A stretch of DNA of 25,068 nt from the NCBI RefSeq assembly GCF_000524195.1, contig NW_020170461.1:351470-376537 (forward strand), in the 5' to 3' direction. How positions within the stretch are numbered: the first letter of the stretch is position 1; each line of letters begins with the position of its first letter. A program made the translations under genes and the position numbers. Shown piece after piece: positions 22,305-25,068 of this stretch. The notes beneath the pieces were generated by a model. That model was not told where the DNA came from. It saw nothing but the letters and a program-made list of their open reading frames with translations, and searched no databases. Source of the stretch: Echinococcus granulosus. Lineage: Eukaryota > Platyhelminthes > Cestoda > Cyclophyllidea > Taeniidae.

Positions 22305-24984
22305 GGAGGTATAATTGGACAAGGTTACCAGACTCTCACCTGATCTCTTTTGTAATGGTCCAGAGCAGTTGCGTAATCAGACAGGTAACTGCTTTATCAA
22401 GGCATAAAATGGCACTCAGAAATTATTTTAAGAGAATGTGATGTTAGTGCCAGTTATTTTAAAATAATGATGCCCCGAGATGACATTGTTTGACGAGATG
22501 GTTAAGCAAACCGGACGCTTCAGTCACTGTAGTTTGTAAGTCCATGCTAGTAGCCTCCCAAATATTCCCCCTGCTATTAAGTAGTATGTTCTGCTACAAT
22601 ACTTTGGCTTATTATCACTTTAGGAGCGATTAAAGGAGTCACTTTGTTAAAATATCCAGTAAATTTATGGTGATATTTTTGCTTGAATGAGCGATAATTC
22701 CTCCAATTTTTGTCGCCTAAATAAAACCCACTGTATAAACCGATGATTAGACGAATACTAAATGGGATGTAAGATGGATGGGCAACACTGGAACGTAAAC
22801 GTAGTGGGTCGGTGGATTTGACTCTAAGCATCAAGCTCCTTCACACTGCGCTCAATCTTGTCTTTTATAGAGTGGCTGTTCTTTTAAGCCAACATTCCCA
22901 CCACTGCCGATTGGTACAGGAGATACCCTCTTTGTACAGCATCCTCTAGTCGCGATTAACACGAGGCTGGAGCAATTTTCCCTTCCCAGCTAAAGTTCAT
23001 AAATGTTACGAAACTGCTGAAACGCTTGACTAGCTGGGATGCACCATTGATGATGAGATCAACTGCCTTTCCCCTTGCATGACGATTCAATGACTGTCGT
23101 TGGTGGTCCACGGAAGGTATTTGATGCATCAACCACGCTATAGTGAGCGACGCGTGAGGTGGACCAAATGAGGCGCCTTTGATGTCGCTTAGAGGAAGGT
23201 GGCGAGTTGTGTAGTTGTTTACTGCATTGTTGAAATGTGTGTCGACGTACGTAAGCGCTTCAAGCTAAATGCATTGCACTTGCGCTGAAAGGCACTTCCT
23301 TTGGGGTGTGCTAGTGTCCTGCAGATATGCGACCTAATGGTACCATATGTAATGTCAAGCGACTGCAGAGGTCACTAGGGAATAGAGCGAATGCAGAAAT
23401 TTTGTTAGAATAAAAGAAAGAATTTTCAGACACAAATGAAATACTTCAATGTCTGGCATACGCCCTAACCTGCTGCTGTAACCTCTTGCAACTGTGCGGA
23501 TCACTCGAGACAATTCATTACTTCAGACTACACGATTTATTCAGATAAAAACACAAAGCTGAGAATAGGGTAGGCTTGAGGAAAGTTGCCTAATCCTGAA
23601 AAGAAGAGCTAAAGTTCCCAGAAAAAGAAGCATTTTTTTAAAAAAAATGGTCAATGCAAAATTTTTAAAGAACTTATCTACACGGATTCCGCCTCATTTT
23701 ACATGTTGGAAACAATGGTGTGATTGCAGATGTGTGATGTCAAATACTTTCCTATATTTGTAAGATTCATTTTGTTGTAAAAAGGATGAAAGATTCATGG
23801 CAACTTGTCGATGCAACCTTAAGAGCTGATGCCCTGTGAAGAATAAGCAGGCCAAGGTACTTTTATTCACCAGGCAGACAGGTGCAACTTTTACCAAAGC
23901 GCATCAACTCAATCACCTTCATTGCCAAATAAGCCACTAAAAGCCTACTCTTTCCCCACATCCGCCCTCCAAACCTGCAATCCTCCGGGTTGAAGGCTCG
24001 GCGGGCAAAGGTAGACGATCTCTTGATGACGTGACCCGAAGCGTACAAGGATGAAAATTACTTCTACCAGCGTTTGACATTCAATAGCCAGTTTTATTAT
24101 TCGACTTAACAAACACTAGATCAGTCTCCACCCTTTCTTAAAATGTAAAAATCTTGTCTATTTATTACTTGAAAATATAGGCGAAAACATGTTTTCCTCT
24201 TGAAGGTACATTAATCAAAATGCAAAGTAGTGCATCAAGGGGAAGAGAGCGTAATGGAATGCATTCATTTCAACTAGATGATTTAAGAAAATAAAATTCG
24301 TAAACACTAGATTTTTGATAAATTATTTATGCGACAAGGAGACTACCCAGGTTTTTACTTGCGAATGGGCCACACTCCATTTAAACGCACTCTTGAAGAA
24401 TTTTTTTACACACTTTACTTGCCCAATTCTAGCAAGGGACTAAACTCTACTCCTTAAATTAACCCGTCTTTCTATCTAACAGTTTATAAATGCTAAGAAA
24501 TATAATGGCATAAATTTGACGAATGAGTCCAGCGGTGCCAAAGCAAGGAAATGGCTGGATTTTCTCCTCAAAATTCGAAAGGACTGATAAACACATTTGC
24601 TATTCTGAGGAGTGTGGAGACACAACGCTCAGACAAGAATCATCACTAAGAAGTGGTTTTTACTGTTTTGACGGGACCAAAGTGGAGGAATGGTCACAAG
24701 TAGAGCCGTAACTGGTTTTTGAAAGGAGAGGGAGACCATGCAGTGGTTAGTTCTTCGTTTTGTGTAGCCGACAATTGTACTTTTGTCTTGAACACACCAT
24801 TGACACGAAGGCCATTCTGAGTTGCAAAAGACTAAGCATTGGTCAATATTATTAGGGCTTGTTTTGAATTTTGGGAGAAGACTTGTGACAACCCAGCACA
24901 AACAATCGTTCAGAGTACTTTAAAAATCACAGCGCATTGTAAAATCCTTCCTTTTACACAGATGATTTTATTTCTTGTATTACG
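22305..24984 (+). repeat. Module M, R copy B and right extension (duplicate of 9836-12515)
   Basis: Identical to 9836-12515. M is 22305-22747, the R core is 22649-23334 and the extension is 23335-24984. The final 84 bases of the window (24985-25068) are unassigned. Confidence 0.8.
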
Positions 24985-25068
24985 CAATGACATCAAAAAG
25001 TGGACGGAGAATTGCCATCCATTGGAAAAGAGGGAAATAGTTGCTGCGCAGGAGTGGGTACAGTGACC

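Larger units (their letters stand above)
12600..25068 (+). repeat. 12,469 bp tandem direct repeat, copy 2
   Basis: This is the second copy, in the same orientation and directly abutting copy 1. It ends on the last base of the window, at exactly the base where copy 1 ends. Because nothing lies beyond it, the sequence cannot show whether a third copy or the true right flank follows. All inner features of copy 1 recur here at +12,469. Confidence 0.98.

Overview
The window looks like non-coding eukaryotic nuclear DNA, probably from an animal. It is AT-rich by eye (no computed figure). It has no long open frames, no operon-like gene packing and no ribosome-binding sites. It carries decayed tetranucleotide (GGAT/ATCC) tracts and several old, strongly diverged copies of long interspersed repeats. 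I recognise no protein-coding gene, tRNA, rRNA, CRISPR array or intact transposon. The longest open frames (119 and 125 codons, plus 153 codons inside the ATCC tract) are about what chance and low complexity produce in this much sequence. My impression that it could be a parasitic flatworm is weak and rests only on overall texture.

The dominant structure is a perfect head-to-tail duplication. Bases 131-12599 (12,469 bp) recur as 12600-25068 with a constant offset of 12,469 from end to end and no difference in any stretch compared. Bases 1-130 are the only sequence present once. The window stops exactly on the last base of the second copy. Either this is an extremely recent tandem duplication or array, or it is an assembly product such as a graph loop walked twice or a concatemer of a circle.

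Within one 12,469 bp unit there is an older layer. Module S is at 22-500 and 7733-8215 (direct). Core repeat R has four collinear copies: A (2440-3180, +), C (6780-7445, +), B (10180-10865, +) and D (8235-9440, -). Each R copy has a GGAT-type tract at the same internal place, and in D the tract has grown to about 600 bp. Copies A and B continue rightwards in parallel for more than 1 kb (3181-4260 with 10866-12515). Module M flanks R in opposite orientations (6256-6720, -; 9836-10278, +) and contains a 26-base identical run. Stretches 501-2439, 4261-6255, 7446-7732 and 9441-9835 hold nothing I can assign beyond short hairpins, a GA tract and a polypyrimidine run.

No genes work together here. 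The interest lies in repeat architecture: old copies at very roughly 60-70% identity by eye, all carried inside two identical 12.5 kb copies. I found no sign of a new biochemical system.
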